Shown here: in pieces, positions 53,833 to 62,722 of the stretch
How positions within the stretch are numbered: position 1 is the first letter of the stretch
Layout of the letters: each line of letters starts with the position of its first letter
Program-made: the position numbers and the translations under genes
The notes under the pieces: generated by a model
The model's input: only the letters and a program-made list of their open reading frames with translations
Told to the model about the DNA's origin: nothing
Database searches by the model: none
Origin: an uncultured Pseudoteredinibacter sp.
Lineage (GTDB): Bacteria > Pseudomonadota > Gammaproteobacteria > Pseudomonadales > Cellvibrionaceae
Direction of reading: 5' to 3'
DNA: 64,000 nucleotides
NCBI RefSeq assembly: GCF_947502065.1
Contig: NZ_CANMYE010000004.1
Location: forward strand, 310,001 to 374,000

Positions 53833-55251
53833 CTAATCTTTATTCTGAACCTTCAACAGCTCATCTTTTAAAATTGCGATCATCCAATCTCTTTGCTGTT
53901 GCTGCTCCGCAAGCTCTAAGGCACGCTTAGCGGCTTGCTCTGCTTCGGGCCATTGCTTTTGAGCTTGATGCCATTTTGCCATTGCCTGCTGCACACTATA
54001 GTCATTGGCATTTTCTTTAAAGGAAGCTTGTAATAATTCAGCTGCTTTATCGTACTCTTTTTCTCGAATCGCCAAAGCAGACAAGTGATTCGCCAAATCA
54101 ATAAGCGATAAAGGTAAATACTGGGTAGTTTGTAAATACAAAGCGGCTGCCCTTTCAGCTTTTTCATCCTTGGGATATTGATGCATCAAAGCTTTAAATG
54201 TGTAAGGCGGAATAGCTTGCTTAATATTAAAACGTTGCAAATAAGCCTGATAATGCTGGCGAACCTCATCGAAGTCAGAATAGGCCGCCAATTCTTTATA
54301 GGAAATATACCAACCCGAAAATAGTTCTTTTAAGGCGTGTCTTAAAGCAGGCAAGGTAACTGAGTCATGATTCTCATCACTAAAGTGTTTAAAATCCCAC
54401 TTTATGGCCTGTGGGCGATGACGATCCAACTGCTCGACCAAACCATAAACCCCCATTCGAGGCTCATTTCCTAGAGACAAGAACAGCTTCTTTTCTGGAG
54501 CTTTAATTTTCTCTAAATAGCCCTCTACTTTTTCTTCAAGGCGATAGTCTTCCCACCACATCATTGGGCTAATAGCTATATAAGCTGAAAAGCTGTCGCT
54601 GGAAGTCAGTAGGCTGTTGATAACAAATAAGCCACCAATAGACTGGCCCTGAATAATATCGTAACCAGAACTGCGGTAAGTGTTGTTGATTTCAGCTTTT
54701 AGCTCATCATCGATAAATTTCAGAAAGTCTTCCGCATCACCACCTTTCCCCAAAGGCAAAGACGGCTGCATATTATTGCGATAGCTTTCAATGCCCTTAG
54801 CCGAGATGCCCACCACAATCAGTTCAGGAATCAGTGGGTTATTACCCTTAGCCAAATTCTCAACCATGGCTGCAATGCTTAAAAAGTTATAATCGCCGTC
54901 AATTAGGTACAAGACAGGGTATGTGTAATCTGGCTTGGCGTGATAACTGGCTGGCAAGTAAACCTTGTAGTCTCGAGTCTCATCCAAAACTTCCGAGGCT
55001 ATGCTATGGGACTGCATAAATCCAAAGGGAGACCGAACAGGCATCTCGGCGGCAGTTATCTCAAAGTCTGGTTCAGTAACTTCCTCAGCTACTTTCTCGG
55101 TAACTACGCCATCCCCTTGTTCACTGACTTCTACTGCTTCATTAGCTTGAGGCTCAAGCTTCGCCTTGGGGTCTTCTTGGGCGAAAGCGATACTGCTTAA
55201 CGCTGTCGACAGCAAGATAATAGTCAATTTAGTGATGCGCTTAGCGAGCAT
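53833..55251 (-). CDS. Exported esterase (EstD/Fes-type) with C-terminal TPR-like region
   Basis: A 472-residue protein with a signal peptide (1-24, AFA-Q), a Glu-rich linker (about 25-65), a putative-esterase domain (about 75-320) and a helical C-terminal region. The nucleophile is Ser204 in GQSIGG, and His295 in ENHDSV is the likely triad His; the catalytic acid is near the ENEPRMG loop. This matches PF00756-type esterases (Fes, EstD). The C-terminal helices (about 325-470) have the length pattern of TPR repeats (RAAALYLQTTQYLP, KAAELLQASFKENANDY). The periplasmic substrate is unknown. GAGG precedes the ATG. Confidence 0.8.
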   Translation of the reverse strand: MLAKRITKLTIILLSTALSSIAFAQEDPKAKLEPQANEAVEVSEQGDGVVTEKVAEEVTEPDFEITAAEMPVRSPFGFMQSHSIASEVLDETRDYKVYLPASYHAKPDYTYPVLYLIDGDYNFLSIAAMVENLAKGNNPLIPELIVVGISAKGIESYRNNMQPSLPLGKGGDAEDFLKFIDDELKAEINNTYRSSGYDIIQGQSIGGLFVINSLLTSSDSFSAYIAISPMMWWEDYRLEEKVEGYLEKIKAPEKKLFLSLGNEPRMGVYGLVEQLDRHRPQAIKWDFKHFSDENHDSVTLPALRHALKELFSGWYISYKELAAYSDFDEVRQHYQAYLQRFNIKQAIPPYTFKALMHQYPKDEKAERAAALYLQTTQYLPLSLIDLANHLSALAIREKEYDKAAELLQASFKENANDYSVQQAMAKWHQAQKQWPEAEQAAKRALELAEQQQQRDWMIAILKDELLKVQNKD

Positions 55252-55486
55252 GCTACAAACCTCTGAAACCGTTTAAAAATCACTCAGGATTATACGCATA
55301 GATGAGGCCGAGAACAGGGCTTTATAGACATTTCTAGCTGAGTCAAAAGGCCTACTTACAGAAGATCAGCGATTTCAGAGAAAGCGCCCCTTAAAGCGTC
55401 CGAAAGCTAGCTGCTTGCTAGGGAATAAATAGCTAAGAAATAGCCAAGAAAATCACGTATGCTTGCAGCTCTACAGAGAGCCAATG

Positions 55487-55634
55487 CTAGCAGGCTGTTG
55501 AAAAACTACCTGCGTTGCCATCGCGTTGTTAAAAACAAGCTCAAAATGCTCATTTATTAAATATAAACTGCGCTTTTTCGCTTGTTTTTGCCTAGCGCTG
55601 ACTGCCTCGAAAACGTTTTTCAACAGCCTGCTAG
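55487..55634. mobile_element. MITE-like element with perfect terminal inverted repeats
   Basis: CTAG-CAGGCTGTTGAAAAAC (55487-55506) and its exact inverse (55615-55634) border a 148-base element. If CTAG is the target duplication, the repeats are 16 bases. An inner inverted repeat AAAAACAAGC/GCTTGTTTTT lies between. It encodes nothing and resembles elements scattered in marine gammaproteobacteria. It ends ten bases before the srkA start codon, with the GAGAG ribosome site just outside it. The remainder of 55252-55486 shows nothing recognisable. Confidence 0.75.
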
Positions 55635-55643
55635 AGAGTTTTT

Positions 55644-56621
55644 ATGCAACACCCTTACGACGCCCTTCAGCCTGAAACCGTAATTGACGCCGTCGAGTCC
55701 CAGGGCTTAATTTGCGATCTGCGCATTTACCCTCTCAACAGCTATGAAAATCGCGTATACCAAATTGGTATAGAAGACGCCCCTGCCCTAATCGGCAAAT
55801 TTTATCGCCCTGAGCGCTGGAGCCGTGAGCAGATTCTAGAAGAGCATCACTTTAGTACAGAGCTGCGAGACCTTGATCTATCCGTTGTTGCTCCTTGGCA
55901 AAATTCAGCTGGCGACACCTTATTTGAGCACGCCGGATTTATGTTTGCGCTATACCCTCGCCAGGGCGGTCATGCTCCAGAGACTGGCGACCTAGATCAA
56001 TTGTTCAGCATAGGCCGAGCTTTAGGACGAATTCACCAGCTTGGCAAGCAAAGCGATTTTCAATATCGCCCGCGCTTAGATATTAAAAGCTATGGCACAG
56101 ATAGCCGCCAATTCCTGTTGGATAATAAATTCATCCCAGATGAATTAATCCCAGCTTATGACAGCCTGAGCTTAGACATTCTGCAACGAGTAGAAGACGT
56201 TTTCGCCCGCAGCAGCGCCAAGTGGATACGTTGCCATGGTGATTGCCATATCGGCAATATTTTGTGGCGCCACGATACCGCACATTTCGTTGATTTTGAT
56301 GATGCCCGCATGGCTCCAGCGGTTCAGGATTTATGGATGTTACTTTCCGGAGAGCGCAATCAGCAAACCGAACAGCTCAGTGAGATTCTTGAAGGCTACC
56401 GGGAGTTTTGCGATTTTGATACTGCTGAAATTCAGCTGATCGAGGCTTTGCGCAGCTTACGTTTAATGCAGTATTCCGCTTGGCTAGCTCGTCGCTGGTC
56501 CGACCCTGCCTTTCCAAAAGCCTTCCCTTGGTTTAATACTGAGCGCTATTGGGCAGAGCATATCTTATCTTTAAGGGAGCAATTAGCCGCTATGCAAGAG
56601 CCCAGCCTGCAAGTGTTTTAG
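55644..56621 (+). CDS. srkA: Stress response kinase A (YihE/SrkA)
   Basis: A 325-residue protein kinase of the choline/aminoglycoside-kinase fold. It has YENRVYQIGIED in the ATP lobe, the catalytic loop CHGDCHIGNILW and the metal-binding VDFDDARMAPAVQDLWML. In E. coli SrkA counters MazEF-mediated death and is part of the Cpx regulon. The length matches E. coli (328). The MITE-like element lies directly upstream and could supply or disrupt its promoter. Confidence 0.9.
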   Translation: MQHPYDALQPETVIDAVESQGLICDLRIYPLNSYENRVYQIGIEDAPALIGKFYRPERWSREQILEEHHFSTELRDLDLSVVAPWQNSAGDTLFEHAGFMFALYPRQGGHAPETGDLDQLFSIGRALGRIHQLGKQSDFQYRPRLDIKSYGTDSRQFLLDNKFIPDELIPAYDSLSLDILQRVEDVFARSSAKWIRCHGDCHIGNILWRHDTAHFVDFDDARMAPAVQDLWMLLSGERNQQTEQLSEILEGYREFCDFDTAEIQLIEALRSLRLMQYSAWLARRWSDPAFPKAFPWFNTERYWAEHILSLREQLAAMQEPSLQVF

Positions 56622-56742
56622 CTCGCTAATAAATTCCCCTAGCCTATATTAGGCTTTACAAAAATTGATCCCCCTATCAGGCGAACTTAGCACTGATAAG
56701 ATATAGTTGTACTACTAAGTGATTACCAATAGGTGTAGGCGA

Positions 56743-57591
56743 ATGAGTATTAGCGCCCCTAAAGGCCAAAGTGAACATAATGGCCAAGCAATTGACCATC
56801 AAGGCGACTTTATTTGGCAAAGCATCCGACAAGAAACTCAGCAGCAGGCCCAAAAAGAGCCTATTCTTGCGAGCTTTCTGCATGCCACCATTTTAAATCA
56901 CGAATCCCTCGAATGCTCATTGAGCTATCACCTAGCCAATAAGCTGGAAAGCCCCGAAGCTTCTGCCTTATTAATTCGAGAGGTTATTCATCAAGCCTTA
57001 CGCGATGATGCCAGCATCGGTGCAGCCATGCGTGCCGATATCGCTGCGGTAAAACATCGCGACTCGGCCTGCGATTCTTTATCGATACCGTTTTTATACT
57101 ATAAAGGCTTTCATGCTTTGCAGGCCTTTAGAATTGCCAACTGGCTATGGCGCCATGATCGCAAAGCATTGGCCCTGTTTTTTCAAAACAGAATCTCTGT
57201 CGTGTTTTCTGTGGATATTCACCCTGCTGCAAACATTGGTCAGGGTATTATGCTGGACCACGCGACCGGTATTGTGATTGGTGAAACGGCCATTGTTGAA
57301 GACAATGTCTCCATCATGCAGGCCGTTACACTGGGCGGTACCGGCAAAGTCTCTGGCGACCGCCACCCGAAAGTTAGAGCCGGTGTACTGATTAGCGCCG
57401 GAGCGAAAATCATCGGTAACATCGAAATTGGCGAAGGCTCCAAAGTCGGCGCTGGCAGTGTGGTACTAAAAGATGTTGCCGCCCACACAACGGTTGCCGG
57501 GGTACCTGCAAAGGTTGTCGGCAGCCCAGACAGTGAGCAGCCAGCCTTGAATATGAACCACAATCTGAATTGCGATTTGGATGATATTTAA
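56743..57591 (+). CDS. cysE: Serine O-acetyltransferase
   Basis: First step of cysteine synthesis: acetyl-CoA plus serine to O-acetylserine. The 282-residue protein has an N-terminal helical domain (ESLECSLSYHLANKLES) and a left-handed hexapeptide-repeat beta-helix with DIHPAANIGQGIMLDHATG, the TLGGTGK loop and the GAGSVVLKDV end. The ATG at 56743 is preferred; an upstream GTG at 56719 would add eight residues lacking homology. It may share a transcript with srkA. Confidence 0.92.
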   Translation: MSISAPKGQSEHNGQAIDHQGDFIWQSIRQETQQQAQKEPILASFLHATILNHESLECSLSYHLANKLESPEASALLIREVIHQALRDDASIGAAMRADIAAVKHRDSACDSLSIPFLYYKGFHALQAFRIANWLWRHDRKALALFFQNRISVVFSVDIHPAANIGQGIMLDHATGIVIGETAIVEDNVSIMQAVTLGGTGKVSGDRHPKVRAGVLISAGAKIIGNIEIGEGSKVGAGSVVLKDVAAHTTVAGVPAKVVGSPDSEQPALNMNHNLNCDLDDI

Positions 57592-57632
57592 GGCGATTAA
57601 ACATCGCCCTAAGAAACTTTTTTTTAAAAAAC

Positions 57633-58622
57633 CTAAGCTCGCGACCAAGCAAAGCTCAATACTTCTTCAATATGTTGAGCTTTGCTAAGTTGTAATAATA
57701 AGCGATCTACCCCCAGCGCCACGCCCGCGCATTCTGGCAAGCCACTTTCCATGGCCGCTAATAAACGATCGTCGATGCTAACCTCAGGCAAACCACTTTG
57801 CAGGCGCTGTTGATTATCAGCTACAAAGCGTTGGCGCTGCTCTTCGGCATCTTGTAATTCCCAATAACCATTGGCCAGCTCCATACCGTTTAAAAATACT
57901 TCAAAACGTCGCGCTACTCGCTGTCCATGCTCATTCTGCGCAAGCCGCGCCAGTGCCGATTGGCAAGCCGGATAATCATAGATAAACACTAAACCGCCAC
58001 TTAGCTTAGGCTCGATACATTGGCTGATTAGAATATCTAAGGCTGTGCTTTTGTCTTCACAGCGATAATCGCCCATATCTAAGTGCTGATCGATGCATTG
58101 TTGAAGTTCAGGCAGGCTAGCGTCGTGCGGATCTATCGCCAAATGCTCGATAAAAACTTCTCGATAGCTGAGGTATTTTACATTTAACTCAGCGGTCGGA
58201 AGGTTCGATTGAACTGCAATCAATTCGGCCGCTTGGCAGACTAACTCAGCTAACTCCTTCATCAATTGATGATCATCCAAGCCCAAGCGATACCATTCCA
58301 GCATAGTGAACTCAACATTGTGTCGACGGCCGCTTTCACCGGCGCGAAACACTTTTGCCAAGCTATAAATATCCCCAGAGCCTGCGGCCAGTAAACGCTT
58401 CATGGCGTATTCGGGCGAGCTTTGCAGATGGTAGCTTTTCCCTTGGTGAAGACAAGATAAGCATTCGATATACGGATCGCTTACAGGGTGCTGAGCGAGC
58501 AAAGGCGTTTCCACTTCCAGCACTGAACGTTCGTGAAAAAACTCCCTTATAAAGCGATTCAGAATTGCTCTAAGACGCAGAGTTTCAAAATTTGCATTAG
58601 GTTGCCAGTCTGCTTCTGTCAT
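57633..58622 (-). CDS. epmA: Elongation factor P--(R)-beta-lysine ligase
   Basis: A truncated lysyl-tRNA-synthetase homologue (PoxA/GenX) of 329 residues that attaches (R)-beta-lysine to Lys34 of EF-P instead of charging tRNA. It has class II motif 2 (FRAGESGRRHNVEFTMLEWY) and motif 3 (GVALGVDRLLL), and the anticodon domain is absent. EF-P and EpmB are neighbours, completing the modification pathway. Confidence 0.95.
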   Translation of the reverse strand: MTEADWQPNANFETLRLRAILNRFIREFFHERSVLEVETPLLAQHPVSDPYIECLSCLHQGKSYHLQSSPEYAMKRLLAAGSGDIYSLAKVFRAGESGRRHNVEFTMLEWYRLGLDDHQLMKELAELVCQAAELIAVQSNLPTAELNVKYLSYREVFIEHLAIDPHDASLPELQQCIDQHLDMGDYRCEDKSTALDILISQCIEPKLSGGLVFIYDYPACQSALARLAQNEHGQRVARRFEVFLNGMELANGYWELQDAEEQRQRFVADNQQRLQSGLPEVSIDDRLLAAMESGLPECAGVALGVDRLLLQLSKAQHIEEVLSFAWSRA

Positions 58623-58716
58623 TTATCGTCTCGTATTTCGTTTCATGCCTGTGCGGTTTTTAGAGCAGAATGCGCCCAAGGTTCTTCATCATCCAGTTTT
58701 GTAGCTGCCAAAAGCA

Positions 58717-58743
58717 AACAGGCCAGCAATAAGCTGGCCTGTT
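58717..58743 (-). terminator. efp terminator
   Basis: AACAGGCCAGC and GCTGGCCTGTT form an 11-base-pair stem, and the minus strand continues TTGCTTTT. It lies 27 bases after the efp stop. Confidence 0.75.
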
Positions 58744-58769
58744 CAATAAGGAATCCTGCAAAGAGCAAA

Positions 58770-59339
58770 TTAGTCTTTGGCACGCCCGATGTATTCACCA
58801 GTGCGGGTATCCACTCGAATCGTCTCACCTTGAGACAAGAACAAAGGAACCTTAACCACAGCACCGGTAGACAAGGTTGCTGGCTTGGAGCCACCATTGG
58901 CGGTATCACCTTTAACACCTGGATCAGTTTCAGTGATCTCTAGTTCAACATGATTTGGCGGGGTAACAGCCAGTGGTGAACCGTTATATAGAGTTACCGT
59001 TACGACATCCTGCTCTCGCAACCACTTGGCAGTCTCACCAACGGCTTTCTCGTCCGCCTGGTGCTGCTCGTAGCTGGTAGGATCCATGAAATGCCAAAAC
59101 TCACCATCGGTGTAGAGGTATTCCATATCGTAATCCATTACATCGGCGCCCTCTAAGCTTTCACCCGATTTAAAGGTGCGCTCCCAAACGCGGCCAGTAT
59201 TTAAGTTACGCAATTTAACACGGTTAAAGGCCTGACCTTTACCGGGTTTTACGAACTCATTATCCAAAATAGAGCATGGCTCGCCGTCGAGCATTACTTT
59301 CAGGCCGCCACGAAATTCATTGGTAGAGTAATTTGCCAT
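58770..59339 (-). CDS. efp: Translation elongation factor P
   Basis: Rescues ribosomes stalled at polyproline by binding between the P and E sites. The 189-residue protein has Lys34 at the tip of the KOW-domain loop (VKPGKGQAF), the target of EpmA. The OB domains follow. The start ATG 59339 (MANYSTNEF) is fixed by family alignment; an upstream ATG at 59363 adds eight unrelated residues. A TATAAT on the minus strand at 59468-59463 is a likely -10. Confidence 0.96.
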   Translation of the reverse strand: MANYSTNEFRGGLKVMLDGEPCSILDNEFVKPGKGQAFNRVKLRNLNTGRVWERTFKSGESLEGADVMDYDMEYLYTDGEFWHFMDPTSYEQHQADEKAVGETAKWLREQDVVTVTLYNGSPLAVTPPNHVELEITETDPGVKGDTANGGSKPATLSTGAVVKVPLFLSQGETIRVDTRTGEYIGRAKD

Positions 59340-59535
59340 GGTTGTTTCCAATCTTACGTTCAAGGCTATACTCGATTTGGCCTAAGCCCCTGTCAGTATC
59401 CACTACGTATCCAATTGAGTTTAGATACGAGCCCAACAGTTAGATCGAGCGTAAAGCCGGCCATTATACCTAGCATTAACGCCAAGTTCGAGAGCCAGCC
59501 ACAGAACTGCTACAATAGGCCTCTCGATTGTTTAA

Positions 59536-60618
59536 ATGACCCCTCTAGTCCTATACGCCTATATGAACACCACCCAGCCCCCTATTAAGCTCGTTCCGGC
59601 CGACAGCAGTTCTAACAGGGGTAAATCCGAGGGCCCGGGCACACAGAACCGCTGGCAGCAAGAATTACAACGCTTGATACGCGAGCCCAGCGAACTGGCC
59701 GAAATGCTCAATATCAATCCCGAAGAGCTATGCCATTTGGCAAATGGGCAATTTGAACTTAGAGTGACCCACCATTTCATAAGCTTAATGAAACCAGGTG
59801 AGTTGCAAGACCCTTTACTGCTTCAAGTCATGCCGGCGCTAGCAGAAACTGTTGAGCAGATAGGCTATAACAGAGAACCTCTTGCAGAAAGCGAGAAATT
59901 TAATCCGCTTCCCGGAGTCATCCACAAATACAAAGGGCGCCTTTTGCTCATGGCGAGCAATCAATGTGCAATTAACTGCCGCTATTGTTTTCGCCGCCAT
60001 TTCCCCTATCAAGATCACCACCTTGGCCGTAAACAATGGCTCGATGCGATTAACTATATTGCCCAGGACAACAGCCTTAGCGAAGTTATATTGAGCGGTG
60101 GCGACCCGCTAAGTCAAAGTGACAAGCAATTAGCCTGGCTTACAGAGCAACTGACACAAATCCCTCATATCAAACGCTTACGAATTCATAGTCGCCTGCC
60201 TGTCGTACTCCCTCAGCGTGTATGCGATGAGCTACTAGGCTGGATGAATAGCAAGCAGCTGCAAACCTCTTTAGTGCTGCATATTAACCACCCCCAGGAA
60301 ATATCCCCCCAATTGCAGCAAGCTTGTCGCGAACTAACCGCAGCTGGTGTGCGCCTGTACAATCAGTCGGTATTACTGAAAGGCATTAATGACGATGTCG
60401 ACACCCTTACAAGGCTTAGTGAAGAGCTCTATGAGTGCTTTATTCAGCCCTATTACTTACACCAGCTGGACAAGGTTCAAGGAGCTGCCCACTTTCAGGT
60501 TGATGATAAGTATGCCCAAGAGCTATACCACCGGCTAAGAGCCGAATTGCCTGGCTACCTAGTCCCACTACTAACCCAAGAAATCCCCGGCGAGCCAGCG
60601 AAAACTCCCATAATTTAG
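59536..60618 (+). CDS. epmB: EF-P lysine 2,3-aminomutase
   Basis: Radical-SAM, PLP-dependent enzyme (YjeK) that converts lysine to (R)-beta-lysine for EpmA. The 360-residue product has the cluster motif CAINCRYCFRRHFPY (Cys-x3-Cys-x2-Cys), the GGDPLSQ glycine-rich strand and a C-terminal QPYYLHQLDKVQGAAHF with the PLP region. ATG 59563 is an alternative start giving 351 residues; neither has a clear ribosome site. It is divergent from efp. Confidence 0.93.
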   Translation: MTPLVLYAYMNTTQPPIKLVPADSSSNRGKSEGPGTQNRWQQELQRLIREPSELAEMLNINPEELCHLANGQFELRVTHHFISLMKPGELQDPLLLQVMPALAETVEQIGYNREPLAESEKFNPLPGVIHKYKGRLLLMASNQCAINCRYCFRRHFPYQDHHLGRKQWLDAINYIAQDNSLSEVILSGGDPLSQSDKQLAWLTEQLTQIPHIKRLRIHSRLPVVLPQRVCDELLGWMNSKQLQTSLVLHINHPQEISPQLQQACRELTAAGVRLYNQSVLLKGINDDVDTLTRLSEELYECFIQPYYLHQLDKVQGAAHFQVDDKYAQELYHRLRAELPGYLVPLLTQEIPGEPAKTPII

Positions 60619-60788
60619 TCTATTATTGTGATAAGCTTCACACTAAATGCCGAAGATGAGTAGCAGCATATTGAATAGACGCTGAATATTCGCTGCAACT
60701 GAACAATAAATCACCTAAATGCTAATACTCTAAGCTAGAGTTAATAATTAAGAGTATTTACTGCTGATTAGGAAGCACTGAGTTATCG

Positions 60789-62555
60789 ATGAGCGCTGTT
60801 GGAATAGCTATCAAACTGTTTGGGCGGATCAAACTTCCCCCCCAAGACTTGGAGTCGCTAAGCTTTTGTAAAGGCTATCGCCCCCAAGACGTAGCGGCGT
60901 GGGCGGATAGCCTGCCCGCCACCAGGGTGAATCACACTAGCGTAATTCTTTACAAAGCACTCCCCGAAGTCGCCAGGTTACAAGCCAAACCAAGTCATCG
61001 TCTTGCCATGCTTGAAAGCTTAAGACCCTACGTACAGCGTTGTATCCAAGGTCTTTCTCAGAGCTTTCTCAATAAGCCTGTGGTATTGCCAGAAGATGCC
61101 ATGAAGGCCGCCATAGTTGCCTTAGCCTTGCAAAAGCACATTACCCACGGTTACTGCGTTGTCGCCAGAGACATAGCCTGTGACGCCAAGCTCAACGACG
61201 GTAACCCGCAAAACCCACATGCTCAGGCACTCACTCTGGCCTTACATAGGGCTATTAATGGTCTTAGTATTCAGCTCATGAGAAGCTATCAGCTTTATGC
61301 GGCCACCACACCAAGCCTCTGGCTAAGCATGCACAGCTTGTTTCAAGTGGCGCAAAATTCAGCCCTAGATCAACTTCCTGTGGCCGATGAGCTGCTCAGC
61401 CACGTTTCTCAAAGCACAATTCGGGAAACCTACCAGCGTATTGTTTTACTCGCTTGTGCAAACCCCAATAAATTACGTCAGTTTGATGTTTCAACGGCCT
61501 ATAAGTTATTGGAATTATGGGCAGGGCATATTCGTTTGCGCCCCAATAACAATGACAGCGAATCTGTTTTTGTTATTAACCCCAATAGCGATAGCCCGCC
61601 TAATCCTAAAAGTTTAATACCGCTTGCCGAGCTGGAAGGTTGTGTTGCTGTAGATATAGCGCCCTTGCTATCTCTCCTCGATAAGCAACTTGGCGGGGAA
61701 CTCGAAGGTAATGACGCCCTCACTATTCCCAAAGGGATCAGCAACTCACTTATAGCGCATTTAATGAATGCCTGGAGCACGCAATATCACCGCGAGCATG
61801 AGAGAGTGAGCCACAAGCAGAAACTTGAGGCATTAGTGGGAATAAGCAGTATCCACTTCCATCTTAGTGGCGGCATCCCTTTTGAAAGCTTTGTGTTGGG
61901 CTCGGGCAAAGTGAACTTAGGGCAAGACAAAAACCCCTACCTAAAAGACCAAAAACAGGAAGTCAGCAGTGATGATCCTTGGTCAAACGCCTTTGATGCA
62001 GGAGGCAGTGGGCGTAATTTCGACCCCCTTTTGTTCTCCACTTTAGATATTGAGTCTCAGCTTGCAAAACGCGAGCATGAACAAGAAAAGAACAAATTTC
62101 CGATCCATCAAGTAAGTAGCGAAGACCGCAGCCAAGGCGGGTACTGCCTAAGCTGGCTGGAAAACGTGCCCAAATCGCTAAAATCTGGTGAACTTATTGC
62201 CCTAAGAGAAGGTGATGCAACGGGCTGGACATTGGGAATGATCCGCTGGGTTAGGCAAAGTCGCGGAGCCAGTTCTTTTGGTGTGGAACTTTTATCCAGC
62301 CTTGCGAGTCCATTTGGCGCGTCTTTAATTCATAAAAGCGGTGATAATGCCGATTATATGAGAGTATTCTTTCTTCCAGAGCAAAAAAGCATGCGTAAAA
62401 AAGCCTGCTTGCTTACCCCTTCTGTGCCATTTCAAGAGGGGCAAAAAGTTCGCCTCAATCGTCGCGGTGAAGAGAAAACAGTACAATTAACCCGTAAGAC
62501 GATGGATACCGGCTCAATCAGTCAGTTTGAGTTCAGGACACTAGAGACAGGCTAA
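60789..62555 (+). CDS. Protein of unknown function upstream of fimX (PA4958-like)
   Basis: A 588-residue soluble protein. Residues about 1-430 are mostly helical. The C-terminal part (about 445-588) is beta-rich, with GYCLSWLENVPKSLKSGELIALREGD and WTLGMIRWVRQSRGASSFGVELL reminiscent of a PilZ-like barrel, but no canonical RxxxR or DxSxxG motif was seen, so c-di-GMP binding is uncertain. Position directly before a fimX-like gene is the same as PA4958 in Pseudomonas aeruginosa. The function is unknown. Confidence 0.6.
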   Translation: MSAVGIAIKLFGRIKLPPQDLESLSFCKGYRPQDVAAWADSLPATRVNHTSVILYKALPEVARLQAKPSHRLAMLESLRPYVQRCIQGLSQSFLNKPVVLPEDAMKAAIVALALQKHITHGYCVVARDIACDAKLNDGNPQNPHAQALTLALHRAINGLSIQLMRSYQLYAATTPSLWLSMHSLFQVAQNSALDQLPVADELLSHVSQSTIRETYQRIVLLACANPNKLRQFDVSTAYKLLELWAGHIRLRPNNNDSESVFVINPNSDSPPNPKSLIPLAELEGCVAVDIAPLLSLLDKQLGGELEGNDALTIPKGISNSLIAHLMNAWSTQYHREHERVSHKQKLEALVGISSIHFHLSGGIPFESFVLGSGKVNLGQDKNPYLKDQKQEVSSDDPWSNAFDAGGSGRNFDPLLFSTLDIESQLAKREHEQEKNKFPIHQVSSEDRSQGGYCLSWLENVPKSLKSGELIALREGDATGWTLGMIRWVRQSRGASSFGVELLSSLASPFGASLIHKSGDNADYMRVFFLPEQKSMRKKACLLTPSVPFQEGQKVRLNRRGEEKTVQLTRKTMDTGSISQFEFRTLETG

Positions 62556-62722
62556 ACGCTGCTCACTAAAAAGTAAGCATGCTTAGGTAAGGCGGGTTTC
62601 ACCTTGCATGTTGATAGGTTAGTATTAGCCACCCTTAACTTAGGCTTACCGCAGCTATTGACTTGGCTTACCTAAGGTTTCGGCAAAATTTGCGTTGTAT
62701 TTGCCACGAGTTTTAATGGACG

